Assembly (NCBI GenBank): GCA_950097015.1
Contig: CATNEN010000039.1
Span: 18,024,501 to 18,088,500, forward strand
Direction: 5' to 3'
From: Macrostomum hystrix
Lineage: Eukaryota; Platyhelminthes; Macrostomidae
DNA length: 64,000 nt
Both the position numbers and the translations under genes were made by a program. The stretch's first letter is position 1, and every line of letters begins with the position of its first letter. Positions 26,401 through 36,310 of the stretch are shown piece by piece. The notes below the pieces were generated by a model. It saw only the letters and a program-made list of their open reading frames with translations, had not been told where the DNA came from and searched no databases.

Positions 26401-27528
26401 ATACAGAATCCAATCTGATCTGTGTTAGATACAGAACCCCATCTGATCTGTGTTAGATACAGAATCCCAACTGATCTGTGTTAGATACAGAATCCCAACT
26501 GATCTGTGTTAGATACAGAATCCCATCTGATCTGTGTTAGATACAGAATCCCATCTGATCTGTGTTTGATACAGAATCCCATCTGATCTGTGTTAGATAC
26601 AGAATCCCATCCGATCTGTGTTAGATACAGAATCCCATCTGATCTGTGTTAGATACAGAATCCCATCTGATCTGTGTTAGATACAGAATCCCATCTGATC
26701 TGTGTTAGATACAGAATCCCAACTGATCTGTGTTAGATACAGAATCCCAACTGATCTGTGTTAGATACAGAATCCCATCTGATCTGTGTTAGATACAGAA
26801 TCCCAACTGATCTGTGTTAGATACAGAATCCCATCTGATCTGTGTTAGATACAGAATCCCATCTGATCTGTGTTAGATACAGAATCCCATCTGATCTGTG
26901 TTTGATACAGAATCCCAACTGATCTGTGTTAGATACAGAATCCCATCTGATCTGTGTTAGATACAGAATCCCATCTGATCTGTGTTAGATACAGAATCCC
27001 ATATGATCTGTGTTAGATACAGAATCCCATATGATCTGTTTTAGATACAGAATCCCATCTGATCTGTGTTAGATACAGAATCCCATCCGATCTGTGTTAG
27101 ATACAGAATCCCATCTGATCTGTGTTAGATACAGAATCCCATCTGATCTGTGTTAGATACAGAATCCCATCTGATCTGTGTTAGATACAGAATCCCAACT
27201 GATCTGTGTTAGATACAGAATCCCAACTGATCTGTGTTAGATACAGAATCCCATCTGATCTGTGTTAGATACAGAATCCCAACTGATCTGTGTTAGATAC
27301 AGAATCCCATCTGATCTGTGTTAGATACAGAATCCCATCTGATCTGTGTTAGATACAGAATCCCATCTGATCTGTGTTAGATACAGAATCCCATCTGATC
27401 TGTGTTAGATACAGAATCCCATCTGATCTGTGTTAGATACAGAACCCCATCTGATCTGTGTTAGATACAGAATCCCATCTGATCTGTGTTAGATACAGAA
27501 TCCCATCTGATCTGTGTTAGATATAGAA
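23455..27528. repeat. 28-bp minisatellite, about 145 copies, with higher-order organisation
   Basis: Units of 28 bp (core CCCATCTGATCTGTGTTAGA). Variant units (AATCCAATC, AACCCCATC, CCCAACTG, GTGTTTGAT, CCCATATG, GTTTTAGAT) recur in ordered blocks. The segment from 24121 is repeated almost exactly 420 bp later (15 units) for about 300 bp, and the CCCATATG variant pair recurs 364 bp apart (13 units). This shows segmental amplification of multi-unit blocks. Confidence 0.96.
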
Positions 27529-27789
27529 TTCTATCAGAAAAAAATAGATAACATTATAAAAACAAAGCTGATAATTATAGTGACGTGTATATTTAACTAG
27601 TTTTTTTGCCCTATTATGCATAATTGCTTAATTAAAATTCTGACTATTTCTTTCAATTAGCTTTTTAAATGAGTGTTCTGTTTCATATTAACAAAAAATT
27701 ATTCGAGTGACATTTGAAAACTTATTTAAGGAGCATAAACAACTTCTGTCTAGGTAATTAATCGGCCCCTAGCAACTAACTCGAAGGGC

Positions 27790-30700
27790 CTACTTCTCCG
27801 GATGTTTGCACAGGTGGCAGCGGGCCATCTCCTCGTCGTACTCCTCCAGTTGAATGGTGACCTCGCTGATTTTGAATTGTTGCCTAATAAGGCGCCGCGC
27901 CTCGCGTAGAATTCGCTGGCCCCTTGCTTCGTAAGCCGGGTCTGAAATCGATAAATTAGATGATTTTTAACGAATGTCCGCAATAGTCTACTGCGAGTAG
28001 AGCTATCAGAAAATACAATCCAGCATAACCGTTTCCACTTGCCAATAGCGAGGTGGGCGGACAGAGCCGTCCTGGTGGTGGTGAGGCTCCACATTCGAAG
28101 GCTGTGCACATCCTTGACGCCATCGATGTCGCTCAGCGTGGCAGCCACCTGGGCGAAGTCAATGCCCTGCGGCGTGCCCTCCATCAGGATGTTCATGGCG
28201 TCCTTCAGGATCGTGATGGTGGTGAACAGGACGAGCACGGAGAAGATGAATGTGCAGATAGGATCAGCCAGCTTGTAGTTTGGCTGCAATGATTGCGGAT
28301 GAACCAAGACTGAATGGATTGATCATAATAAAGGATTGATTGATAAGAATCGATAACACCTTGCTTAGATTGATAAGTGCTTGTTAATTTGTCTAACTTG
28401 CTGTCTTAAAGTTGATTAATTAGCACCTCAATATAGATGACAATGGCGGCAATCATGACGCCGACACTCTGGATCAGGTCCCCAATGACATGAATGAAAG
28501 CCGCCCGGACATTCAAATTGTGACTGTGGCCGTCCTCCTTGTGCTGGTCCTCCTCGCCGCGTTCAGCCGCGTCGCCGGCGGCTGCGGCGGCGGCTGACAC
28601 GCCGCTGACGGGCGTGCTGGCGCCCGAGCTCGGCTCCGTGTGCGTCGGCGTCCTGCCAGCGCCGGCGTCGTCGTGCGAATGCGAAGAGCCGCCGCCGTGG
28701 GTGTGGCCGTGCTGGTGCAACGTTACCGCCATGCTGGCATGCATCAATGGGGAGAAACAGTCTGAGCTGGGATTCTGCAGCCTGAAGAACTGATCCTTAG
28801 GTTTCTGGGGATCTGACGAAGAAAGAGTGTTAGGATCTGATGGAACAGGGATTATGGGATCTGATGGAACAGGGGTAATGGGATCTAATGGAACAGGGAT
28901 TATGGGATCTGATGGAACAGGGATTATGGGATCTGATGGAACAGGGATTCTATGGGTCTGATGGAACAGGGATTATAGGATCTGATGGAACAGGGATTCT
29001 ATGTGTCTGATGGAACAGGGATTATGGGATCTGATGGAACAGGGGTAATGGGATCTAATGGAACAGGGATTATGGGATCTGATGGAACAGGGATTATGGG
29101 ATCTGATGGAACAGGGATTCTATGGGTCTGATGGAACAGGGATTATAGGATCTGATGGAACAGGGATTCTATGTGTCTGATGGAACAGGGATTATGGGAT
29201 CTGATGGAACAGGGATTCTATGGGTCTGATGAAACAGGGATTATAGGGATCTGATGAAACAGGGATTATGGGATTTGATGAAACAGGGATTATGGGAACA
29301 GGGTCGCTGGCTGCGGGTCTAGTGTCACTTAATGATGTGCCATGGCCCGCAGCCCTCCTGAAATTATTATCATTATTATTCATTCGGGGTCTAGCCTGCC
29401 GAGAAAGGCTTACAACCTTTAATTCCCAACCCACCCCAAGCTGAATTGCCTCAATTACACAATTATAAAGTGGCCTTACATCATGTTGACCACCACTCCA
29501 ACCGATGACGTAATCAGCATGATCTTTCCGTTCACTTCGAAATTGCGTTGAACCACTCGCTCAACAGCCAGATAGAATAGGACACCTGTGACCACCCAGA
29601 TTAGCAGGACCGAGATAAGGGCTCCCACCACTTCTGCAAAAAACATGTTTATTTTCGACTTAATAATTCAGGTAAATAATGCGTTATTGCATAAACTAAA
29701 AACTATTATTATCGGCCCCTAACCTGCTCTGTGCCAGCCGAAGCTCATTGACTTCGTGGCCGGCCGGGCAGCCAGGTAGATTGCCAACAGGCTGATCATG
29801 AAGCTAGCGAAGTCAGTCAACAGGTGAGCTGCGTCTGTCATGATGGCCAGACTGTTTGCCAATGCGCCACCTGTGTGTGAGGTTTTTTTTATTTTTTTGT
29901 TTATCATTAGACCCGGACTCACTGGACTAATCAAACTCGCTATTCGAGCGTAAATATCGGCCGAAAATTCGAACCAACGACGTATTTAAAAAATTTGGTA
30001 CAATCTGGCCTACCCTGACCGAATCCAGATTCAATTTTTTATGTTAACTAGCCATTTACCCAGGAACGGTGAAAATCGATTGAGCCGTTCGGGAGATTGC
30101 AAAGTCTATTGCAAACAAGATATTAAGCAAGTAAGATTTAGATTTTTTTAATATTTGATTGAAATCATTTTTAGTGTATTAGACTAGCAAAACTAAACCC
30201 CATTTTAAACTCCCGAAGTCTACTGTTACACAGAATATATAAATCTACGCGCATACATTCCCAGCTGAATGATCGGAAGGATTTTGACAATATCGGATCT
30301 GATCTGAATTGTCTCTGAAGGCTACATCAAAGCAATTAACAGCTGAGCATGAGTCTGTATGTGTGTGTCCACCCACTTCCGATAGTTCTTTGAGCTAGTG
30401 GTGATAGTTTTTCAAAACAATTTTCCCGCGTGCCATCTAACCTTCTTCCCTGGTCTATCGCAAGAGCTCGGCGAGATCCAAGCCTCTCAGATCCCGGAAG
30501 TGCGCTCAAAATCCCCTCCAATTTCTCTTCCAAATTTTAAAACGAACGAAAAATAATTTGTTCGATTATTTTTTTCTAAAGCGAACTCAACCAACTCAAC
30601 GAGAATTTTAGTAGTTAAAAATCCGAAAATAGCTGCGATCGATGATGCATTTGGCAGTCATATCAGTGGAGTTTAGTCACTCACCGATAATTTCTCCGGT

Positions 30701-31483
30701 CATGAACACCAGGCACAATGCGCTGGCAACCAACAGTTTTTTTCTGGCATTGACGTCAACCTTTGCCTCCTGTTTCTCTGTGGCACTGTGGCAGTGGTCT
30801 GGAAAGCAATAGTGATTGGATTTGGAGGGGTAGGAGGGAGATGATGCTCATTTTTAATGACCCGGTGAAAAAAGTCAGTTTTTGTCTATGGCTAAGAGGG
30901 AGATCGGTGGCAGAGCAGTTAACGCGTTTGCCTCTCGCATCAATGTCCCTGAGCTTGATTCCACGGCGAGGCCACATTCATTTGGGGCGCAGCCGCGGAT
31001 AGAAGGCTTGGGGGCTTGTCGTGCAATTTACGCGCTTGAGGGCCAACCTCCAAGGCACAGTTAAAGTATACACTACGCCTGAAGATGAGAAAGTCAGGGC
31101 AGGTGTACCCACTCTATGTGAGTGTGTGCTCAGGAGTCTGCTGGCTTCGGGTCTAATGTCACCAAATGCCATTGCTCGCAGCCCTCCTGCAATGATCATT
31201 ATCAGATCATCTATGGCTAAGATATGCATGCTGACATTTTATTTCGTTCTCAAAACGATTCGCTGACTCACTGCTCTGATCAGTTCCAATGGTTTCGTAG
31301 TTCTTGTGGCTGAAATTGGGTTCATCAATATACGGTGTAAAATTGATTGATTTACTATAAATAGTTTCATAGATATTAGGATTTTTTTGGATTTAGAATT
31401 TTTGTCTCGGCTTACCCAGTCGCTTGCATTTCAGTCGACGACGGAATCAAATTGGTCTTGTCCTCCTTGGCCTTGTTGAACAT
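27790..31483 (-). CDS. SLC30A: Zinc transporter, SLC30A (ZnT2/3/8-like) cation diffusion facilitator
   Basis: Exons in coding order: 31483-31416, 31309-31272, 30798-30685, 29870-29724, 29633-29480, 28733-28427, 28283-28043, 27941-27790. Phases agree throughout, giving about 406 aa. It exports zinc from cytosol into vesicles or organelles as a dimer in exchange for protons. Visible family marks: an NHCHS motif before TM1, six membrane segments, the zinc-site motifs H89-xxx-D93 in TM2 ([10 protein letters not shown]) and H255-xxx-D259 in TM5 (HVIGDL), a His-rich TM4-TM5 loop about 180-245, a CTD with LRMWSLT, and a C-terminal CHLC motif. The last intron uses a GC donor (GCAAGT), forced by frame. 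Start: an upstream in-frame ATG at 31666 would add 61 residues unlike the family; the ATG at 31483 has A at -3 and is preferred. It converges with the KY-like gene. Confidence 0.92.
28825..29300. repeat. 24-bp minisatellite in zinc transporter intron 5
   Basis: Units of 24 bp with core GGATCTGATGGAACAGGGAT lie between transporter exons 6 and 5, with block-wise variants (tctatgggtctg) repeated in order. Confidence 0.93.
29300..29425 (+). mobile_element. SINE family B, 3' tail fragment
   Basis: The stretch GCTGGCTGCGGGTCTAGTGT ... CGCAGCCCTCCTG followed by an ATTATTATC tail matches the 3' end of the full family B copy at 30898-31209. It is 5'-truncated and lies at the end of the intron minisatellite. 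Confidence 0.7.
29871..30684. other. Zinc transporter intron 3
   Basis: No repeat array or recognisable element. AT-rich apart from ordinary unique sequence. Confidence 0.45.
30898..31209 (+). mobile_element. SINE family B, full-length copy with 13-bp TSD
   Basis: tRNA-like head with A box (GGTGGCAGAGCAGTTAACGC) and a B-box-like GAGCTTGATTCCA, then a body (CTTGAGGGCCAACCTCCAAG) and a tail ending CCTCCTGCAATGATCATTATC. The 13-bp sequence TCTATGGCTAAGA flanks both sides (30885-30897 and 31210-31222), proving a retroposed insertion in intron 2 of the zinc transporter, in antisense to the gene. Confidence 0.9.
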
Positions 31484-31666
31484 TTTCTTACTTTTGACGG
31501 GCTCTTCGCTAATTAGTAGTGTTTTGCTGAATTGGGATCCGCAGTTTGTGGGAAAGCAGTAGGGGAAACTGCAGCAAATCGGCACCAATTTATATTCAGC
31601 TCGCGCAAATCCCAGAACTGCTGCGCGATCGAAGTTCGCTGTTCGCAAAGTTTCGCCGGCGACCAA

Positions 31667-31790
31667 TCGAAAAGTTTGTAGAGCTCTCAGATATTTGAAA
31701 CTCAGAGAGAAAACAGAAAATTAACGACGTCTGCTTTTGGTTTAGCTGTCAAGAAGCAGGCAAGAAGTTGCAATGCTAGAAAAAAAAACT
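31667..31790. promoter_or_regulatory. Presumed 5' flank of the zinc transporter gene
   Basis: Only about 130 bp separates the longest possible transporter start from the next minisatellite. No TATA box or defined element is visible; the assignment is by position only. Confidence 0.25.
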
Positions 31791-31794
31791 AAAA

Positions 31795-32276
31795 AATTCC
31801 TAGAGAAGAGGCCAGGAATCATTTCAGGAATCGTATCAAGAATCGTAGCAAAGAAACGGATCAGGAATCGCATCTCAAGAATCGCCGCAGGAATCGTAGC
31901 ATAATAATCTTAGCAGGAATCGTACCTCAAGAATCGTATCAGGAATCGTATCAGGAATCGCAGCTTTAGAATCACTGCAGGAATCGCAGCTAGAACCACT
32001 GCAGGAATCGCAGCTAGAAACACTGCAGGAACCGTAGCTAGAATCACTGCAGGAATCGTAGCTAGAATCACTGCAGGAATCGTAGCTAGAATCACTGCAG
32101 GAACCGTAGCTAGAATCACTGCAGGAATCGCAGCTAGAATCACACCAGGAATCGTAGCTAGAATCACTCCAGAAATCGTAGCTAGAATCACACCAGGAAT
32201 CGCAGCTAGGATCACAGCAGGAATCGTAGCTAGGAATTCGTATCAGGAATTTTAGCTAGTAATCGTTTCAGGAATT
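31795..32276. repeat. 24-bp minisatellite, left part, split by a LINE
   Basis: Units of 24 bp with core GGAATCGTAGCTAGAATCAC. The same units continue at 36033-36310 on the far side of the LINE, so this is one array interrupted by an insertion. Confidence 0.93.
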
Positions 32277-35200
32277 GTAGCTCCAACAACAACAACAACA
32301 ATATACGCCAGGTCTCTCCATGGTCCATGGCGTCAGAAGGCATGTTTCAAGGCCTGGGCGCGAACAAAAGCAGGACCCCCGGCAGTATCCGGGGCGCCGG
32401 CGTCGGCTAGCAGGCAGTCGACGAAACGCCGAGTTCGCGCTTGCAAGCACCCTACCCCGCCGGTAGGGTGCTTGCGTCGTCAGCAGAAGTACCTCTTGCA
32501 CGGGCTGGGGGCAGTACTCCTCGGCTCGGATTAGGTGGCCTGCCAGCTGTAGCCGTCGACGGCGCAACAGCTCGCTTGGACGGGTCAGGCCGGCGCGGCG
32601 ATAGAGTGCCGCGTTGGTGGTCCGATCATCATTGCCGACTTTGAAGGCAGCACGCAGCAGGCCAGCGTGCGCTGCATCGACTAGATGCTCCAGCGTCTCC
32701 GTCAGCGTCCATGTCTCGGCGTTGTAAAGCAGGACGGTCTCGACCACCGCCTGGAACAGCGCCGCCCTCTGACGGTCAGGCGAGGCCACGGAATGCAGGA
32801 CAGCTCGCACCGAGTGGAAGGCTGCCCAGGCAAGACCGCGGCGACGCCGCAGATCCTCGCGGACGTTAGGCACCAGACCGCCAAGGTAGACGAATTGCTG
32901 ACAGCGCGGGAGTTCCGCCACCTGCCCGTCAGCGCCTCGGCAGAAAATTGCGGCCTCGATGTCGCCCGGCACGCAGAGCACGACGGTCTTCTGCGTGTTG
33001 ACCACCAGACCGACGCTCGCCACCGCAGCAACCAGCCTATCCAGCTGGCGTTGGGCGCCCTCGACAGTCGAGGACAGCAGGGCGAGATCGTCGGCGTAGC
33101 CAAGCACGCTGAGCCGCCTCTCTGGTTGGCGTCGACCCACGCGTCGCCGCAGCAGAAAACCGTCGTCATTAGTCGGCATGGCAGTGCGCAGCACCCAGTC
33201 TAGCACCAGAACGAACAGGAACGGCGCCAGCGTGTCCCCTTGAAGCACTCCGGAGGATGTGTCAAAGGGATCCGATAGGCCGTCCGGTGTCATCACGGCA
33301 GCTTTGGTGTCGTGGTACATCGCCATGACGGCGGAAACCAGCTGCTCTGGCACGTTGTAAGCGCGAAGCACCAATGGGAGCGCGGCCCTCAACACCGAGT
33401 CGAAGGCCTTCCTGAAATCTACGAAGATCAGGATCAGGATCGACTGGCGGATGTTCGCTTCCTCGATGACTCGGCGAAGAGCAAGGATCTGCGCCACTGT
33501 GCCGCGTTGGGGTCGGAACCCGTTCTGCTCGGGCCGCAGGTAGGGATCCAACACGGGCTGCAACCGGGATAGCAGCATCCGGTTAAACAGCTTCGCAGCG
33601 CAGGACTGCAGGCAGATGCCTCGATGCTCCTCTAGCTTTGTGGTGCCCGGCTTCTTCGGAATCGCGACGATGTGGGCCATGGTCCATTCGTTGGGCGCCG
33701 CCTCACCGGAAAGCACGCGATTCATCACACTGGCGACCTCGCCAGCCACACAGTGGAGCCGCAGTGCTTCGATGGGTACCTCGTCTGGACCCAGCGCTTT
33801 GCCGCCCGATGACTTTTGGGCCAGCAGTACAACATCATCCTTGGTGACCGGTGCCACGTTGAAACTCTCTGCCGACGGTAACGGCGTCTCCGGCGGCAGT
33901 CTCAGGTTGTTGGGTTGTGGGGGTGGCGGCGCGTTGACAGTGGCGGCGAAGAACTCGCGCAGCTCGTTGCGGCGCTCTTCAGCAGTGTCGCCAGCCAAGT
34001 TCAGTTGTAGGCGCCGCTTTCGCCCCGTCAGAGCATTGATGGCGGACCAGGCCACTCGACCTTTAGCGTCGGGCCCAGCGGCTGACACGGCCTTGATGGC
34101 GTCATCCACAGCGGCTTGCTGCCGTTGCAGGTAGACGACTGCTAGGGCCTCCTCAGCCTCGCGTGTAGGTCGCCTGCTCAGACGGAGCTTCTCCAGTTCC
34201 TCCCTCGCTTGCTGGATCACGGGGTCACTCTGCCAGACCGGCAGCCCACGCTGGGCCGGCTGCATCAGTGGGACCGCTTGCTCCGCTGCGGCTGGAACAG
34301 CAGCGCTGATCTCCGCGTACTCGGCACTTCCACACCTGCCGCCCAGCGCGGTGGTGAATGCGGTAGCGAAGCGGCGGCGCGTGTCAGCGTCCTTAAGCGC
34401 ACGGTAGTAGCGCCGCGGTGGCCGCTTAGGCGGGCGATAGAGCGGATCGCGTAGGTTGAGGTCGCAGACGAGGAGCTTGTGATCGGACCGCAGGACTAGC
34501 GGCGTGATAGCGCGGCAATTGGCAACGCGGCCTTGCTCACGAGAGCGCACAAGCACGTGGTCGAGCTGTGCTAGCCGTCGCGTAGCATTTCGGCGGCGCG
34601 CATTCCGCCTTCTCCGCTTGCAGCCCACAAAGGTTGCGAGCCTGCTCGGTGGTTTGCGGAAACGTGTGTTGGCCGACACCATGTCCTGCCTTTCCAGGAA
34701 GTCCTCCAGTGCTTCGGTATTGTTGTTCTCGCGTGGCGTAAAAAACAGCGACCGCTTGGACCTCCGTGCAACTGCGTTCAGGTCTCCAAGAACGACCACA
34801 GTGTCTCGTTGTGCCATCTCCTCCACCAGCGCCGAGAGTTGCTCGAAGAAGCCTTGAGCCTCATCAGGGCGAGTGGAAGGGGGCGTGTACACACAGAATA
34901 GACGGGCGTTCCGGCCGCGGAGCCGGACGTCGACACGAAGCACACGGTCAGACAAGGAGACACAGCGAAATCTCTGCTGTAGCCTCGGCCCGATCAGCGC
35001 TCCAACTCCTCCACGGCCTCGTTGGTCCGCCGTTGAATAGTAGAAGGTCCAGCCGGCACCCAGGTCTTCACAGTGAAGGCCTGGTTCCGCCCTGATGGAC
35101 ACTTCCTGCAGAGAGATGATGTCGCAGCCCAGGTCTAGAGCTAGCTTCGCCAGCGCTCCTCTCCGCCAGTTGGCCTTGAGTGTGCGGCAGTTCAGCGTCC

Positions 35201-35462
35201 CGACCCGAAGCTTGCCTTCTGATAGAGCTGGGGCTCGATGCTGTTGAGCCTCACGGTCCCCGGCGCCACCCGGAAGATCCGAAGGACCAGCAGTGGTAGC
35301 ACTTCGACGGGTAGCGCCACGTAGCCGACCTCGCCGATTTCGCTCACGCCGGCGTTCAACGCGCCGGCGCATGCTTCGCTGCCCTCGCTTGGTCTTGCCG
35401 CTGTTGGCCGCCGCAGCAGCTAAGCGCGGCTCACCGACTTCACCACGTGGAGGTCGCGGCAT
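32268..35462 (-). CDS. LINE ORF: apurinic-type endonuclease + reverse transcriptase (1064 codons)
   Basis: The N-terminus is Arg-rich (about residues 1-80). The endonuclease spans about 85-345, with GTLNCRTLK, SLQEV (catalytic Glu), VLGDLNA and SDHKLLV. The reverse transcriptase spans about 520-800, with VDFRKAFDSV, GVLQGDTLAP and the YADDLALL catalytic box, followed by a thumb/C-terminal region (YNAETWTL). All catalytic motifs are intact. The C-terminus is abnormal: a palindromic insertion of about 31 bp at about 32444-32474 shifts the frame, so the last ~55 codons read a wrong frame through the TTG tail into flanking repeat. In the other frame a stop lies near 32337. Confidence 0.9.
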   Translation of the reverse strand: MPRPPRGEVGEPRLAAAAANSGKTKRGQRSMRRRVERRRERNRRGRLRGATRRSATTAGPSDLPGGAGDREAQQHRAPALSEGKLRVGTLNCRTLKANWRRGALAKLALDLGCDIISLQEVSIRAEPGLHCEDLGAGWTFYYSTADQRGRGGVGALIGPRLQQRFRCVSLSDRVLRVDVRLRGRNARLFCVYTPPSTRPDEAQGFFEQLSALVEEMAQRDTVVVLGDLNAVARRSKRSLFFTPRENNNTEALEDFLERQDMVSANTRFRKPPSRLATFVGCKRRRRNARRRNATRRLAQLDHVLVRSREQGRVANCRAITPLVLRSDHKLLVCDLNLRDPLYRPPKRPPRRYYRALKDADTRRRFATAFTTALGGRCGSAEYAEISAAVPAAAEQAVPLMQPAQRGLPVWQSDPVIQQAREELEKLRLSRRPTREAEEALAVVYLQRQQAAVDDAIKAVSAAGPDAKGRVAWSAINALTGRKRRLQLNLAGDTAEERRNELREFFAATVNAPPPPQPNNLRLPPETPLPSAESFNVAPVTKDDVVLLAQKSSGGKALGPDEVPIEALRLHCVAGEVASVMNRVLSGEAAPNEWTMAHIVAIPKKPGTTKLEEHRGICLQSCAAKLFNRMLLSRLQPVLDPYLRPEQNGFRPQRGTVAQILALRRVIEEANIRQSILILIFVDFRKAFDSVLRAALPLVLRAYNVPEQLVSAVMAMYHDTKAAVMTPDGLSDPFDTSSGVLQGDTLAPFLFVLVLDWVLRTAMPTNDDGFLLRRRVGRRQPERRLSVLGYADDLALLSSTVEGAQRQLDRLVAAVASVGLVVNTQKTVVLCVPGDIEAAIFCRGADGQVAELPRCQQFVYLGGLVPNVREDLRRRRGLAWAAFHSVRAVLHSVASPDRQRAALFQAVVETVLLYNAETWTLTETLEHLVDAAHAGLLRAAFKVGNDDRTTNAALYRRAGLTRPSELLRRRRLQLAGHLIRAEEYCPQPVQEVLLLTTQAPYRRGRVLASANSAFRRLPASRRRRPGYCRGSCFCSRPGLETCLLTPWTMERPGVYCCCCCWSYNS
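32443..32475. repeat. Perfect 14-bp-stem hairpin inside the LINE ORF
   Basis: The arms GCAAGCACCCTACC (32443-32456) and its exact complement (32462-32475) surround a 5-bp loop. This is the palindromic insert that causes the LINE's C-terminal frameshift. Confidence 0.9.
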
Positions 35463-35483
35463 ATATCTGCACCGAGGTGCAAA

Positions 35484-36004
35484 TATATTAAGTCTGCAAA
35501 TATATTAAGTCTGCAAATATATTAAGTCTGCAAATATATTAAGTCTGCAAATATATTAAGTCTGCAAATATATTAAGTCTGCAAATATATTAAGTCTGCA
35601 AATATATTAAGTCTGCAAATATATTAAGTCTGCAAATATATTAAGTCTGCAAATATATTAAGTCTGCAAATATATTAAGTCTGCAAATATATTAAGTCTG
35701 CAAATATATTAAGTCTGCAAATATATTAAGTCTGCAAATATATTAAGTCTGCAAATATATTAAGTCTGCAAATATATTAAGTCTGCAAATATATTAAGTC
35801 TGCAAATATATTAAGTCTGCAAATATATTAAGTCTGCAAATATATTAAGTCTGCAAATATATTAAGTCTGCAAATATATTAAGTCTGCAAATATATTAAG
35901 TCTGCAAATATATTAAGTCTGCAAATATATTAAGTCTGCAAATATATTAAGTCTGCAAATATATTAAGTCTGCAAATATATTAAGTCTGCAAATATATTA
36001 AGTC
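35484..36004. repeat. Perfect 17-bp tandem array forming the LINE 5' region
   Basis: About 30 copies of AAGTCTGCAAATATATT with no substitution that I can see. It lies directly upstream of the LINE start codon and inside the target-site duplication, so it belongs to the element. Confidence 0.93.
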
Positions 36005-36032
36005 AGAGAGAATGAGTATCTGAGTAGCTCCA

Positions 36033-36310
36033 GGATCACAGCAGGAATCGCAGCTAGAATCACAGTAGGAATCGCAGCTAGAATCACAGCAGAAATCGCA
36101 GCTAGGATCACAGCAGGAATCGCAGCTAGGATCATAGCAGGAATCGCATCTATGATCATAGCAGGAATCGCAGCTAGGATCATAGCAGGAATCGCATCTA
36201 TGATCATATCAGGAATCGCAGCAGGAGTCGTTGCTAGAATCACTGCAGGAATCGCAGCTAGAATCACAGCAGGAATCGTAGCTAGGAATTCGTATCAGGA
36301 ATCGTAGCTC
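36033..36310. repeat. 24-bp minisatellite, right part
   Basis: Continuation of the array at 31795-32276, with the same core (GGAATCGCAGCTAGAATCAC) beyond the LINE. Confidence 0.9.

Larger units (their letters stand above)
32286..36023 (-). mobile_element. Non-LTR retrotransposon (LINE), nearly complete, with a tandem-repeat 5' end
   Basis: On the minus strand the element runs from a 5' region containing about 30 identical 17-bp repeats, through one long ORF with endonuclease and reverse transcriptase, to a short TTG-repeat tail. The 9-bp sequence GTAGCTCCA flanks it (32277-32285 and 36024-36032), inside a minisatellite found on both sides. A microsatellite tail and a single EN-RT ORF suit an RTE-like clade, but clade assignment needs a phylogeny. 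Confidence 0.85.
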